Part shown: positions 63,548 through 64,000 of the stretch, piece after piece
Layout of the letters: each line of letters begins with the position of its first letter
Position numbering within the stretch: position 1 is the stretch's first letter
From: Theileria orientalis strain Shintoku
Lineage: Eukaryota > Apicomplexa > Aconoidasida > Piroplasmida > Theileriidae
Length of the DNA: 64,000 bases
Assembly: GCF_000740895.1 (NCBI RefSeq)
Contig: NC_025263.1
Coordinates: 372,001-436,000, forward strand
Reading direction: 5' to 3'
The notes under the pieces: generated by a model
What the model was told of the DNA's origin: nothing
The model's input: only the letters and a program-made list of their open reading frames with translations
Databases searched by the model: none
Program-made: the position numbers and the translations under genes

Positions 63548-64000
63548 TCAATTTGCATTTCCCAATCTGTATGAAAAGATTGTATTCATCTTTTCGTTAT
63601 CGTAGTTGAGCTGTGCGAATATGCTTTTCACTGTTTGTAGGTCCTCGTTCGACAGCCTGCTCGTTACCATTTGATCGCTAAGCAGATCTAACAGCTCCTT
63701 GTGCCTGTATCCGAACCTGAATATTTGCTATTTTCTACTTTCTCTTACCTCGAGTACGAATTTAGGAACTTCATTATCAGGTTTGGCTGAATGGTCACTC
63801 CCGACTTAATGTTCTTCACTATGTCACTTGTCACCATCTCGAACAGCGGTTTGCTGTCGAATCCGCACTTTGCGTACGCTCCCACCAGGTGTATGTATGA
63901 GACTGTGTCGCTCGTGTTTTGTCTAATGTGTGTGTTCGTAGACTTCGACTCAGCGTGCGTGTTGTTCAGCCTGTTGTTGATAGCCGACTCCAGCTCCTTC
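63548..64000 (-). CDS. Helical-repeat organellar-type protein (5' part outside window)
   Basis: Two exons are visible: 64000 to about 63750, and about 63718-63548. They are split by a 32-nt intron. The 140 residues seen are helical pairs such as VSYIHLVGAYAKCGFDSKPL, PNLIMKFLNSYSRFGYRHKE and LSNEDLQTVKSIFAQLNYDN. This is the pattern of the heptatricopeptide/FASTK-type repeats found in apicomplexan RAP-family RNA-binding proteins. No RAP domain follows before the stop at 63548. Confidence 0.55.

Noticed and set aside
1..64000. tRNA, rRNA and snRNA genes
   Set aside because: I looked in the intergenic gaps for T-loop/box B words and cloverleaf stems and saw none convincing. A tRNAscan-SE or Infernal run would settle it.

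Overview
The window looks like nuclear chromosomal DNA of a piroplasmid apicomplexan, most likely a Theileria. Genes are dense on both strands, most introns are only 26-50 nt and AT-rich, and intergenic gaps are a few hundred bases. Several proteins carry signal-peptide-plus-basic leaders typical of apicoplast import, and others have mitochondrial-type presequences. Coding GC is moderate to high, which fits T. orientalis or T. equi better than T. parva or T. annulata; the species is inference. Exon structures were built by hand from GT..AG signals, phase and protein family. Where every exon end was traced, the coding lengths are multiples of three.

Layout: 1-6.5 kb holds a repeat-bearing hypothetical gene (-, runs off the left edge), a Nudix hydrolase (+) and a helical-repeat organellar-type protein (-). 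6.6-13.2 kb holds a WBP4-like splicing factor (-), ubiquitin-like/eS31 (+), the U2 snRNP protein U2SURP (-) and a small mitochondrial-type membrane protein (-). 13.6-19.4 kb is a plus-strand run: PP1 inhibitor-3, uS2/RPSA, a cyclin-like protein and an F-box protein. 19.4-28.3 kb has RimM with a nested zinc finger (-), RAD9 (-), a THUMP methyltransferase (+) and a large apicoplast-type S1-like protein (-). 28.9-39.4 kb has ValRS (+), eIF3c (-), aminopeptidase P (+), mitochondrial mL49 (+) and eS21 (-). 39.6-52.2 kb has a Nup98-like nucleoporin (-), an RRM-like unknown (+), mitochondrial uL3 (+), apicoplast-type EngB (+), V-ATPase subunit a (-) and a secreted unknown (-). 52.5-64 kb has a YEATS protein (+), a DEAD-box helicase (-), a membrane unknown (+), an SLC1-like carrier (+), a small RRM protein (-), a Ser-rich unknown (-), mitochondrial mS35 (+) and a second helical-repeat protein that runs off the right edge.

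Translation and ribosome assembly in three compartments dominate: cytosol (eS31, uS2, eS21, eIF3c, ValRS), mitochondrion (uL3m, mL49, mS35) and apicoplast (RimM, EngB, S1-like protein). RNA processing follows (WBP4, U2SURP, RNPS1-like, DEAD box, THUMP methylase). Many genes form head-to-head pairs with short shared promoters. Convergent gaps tend to be rich in TGTATA/GTATAC.

Most notable: RimM interrupted by a C2H2 zinc finger; a Nup98 C-terminal domain without its HF/S self-cleavage residues; a degenerate ubiquitin fused to eS31; uL3m and EngB reading frames overlapping by ATGA; a putative GC-AG intron plus a decayed NPPY motif in the THUMP methylase; a 5'-to-3' rise in GC inside long genes; and a strong 29-nt intron mode.
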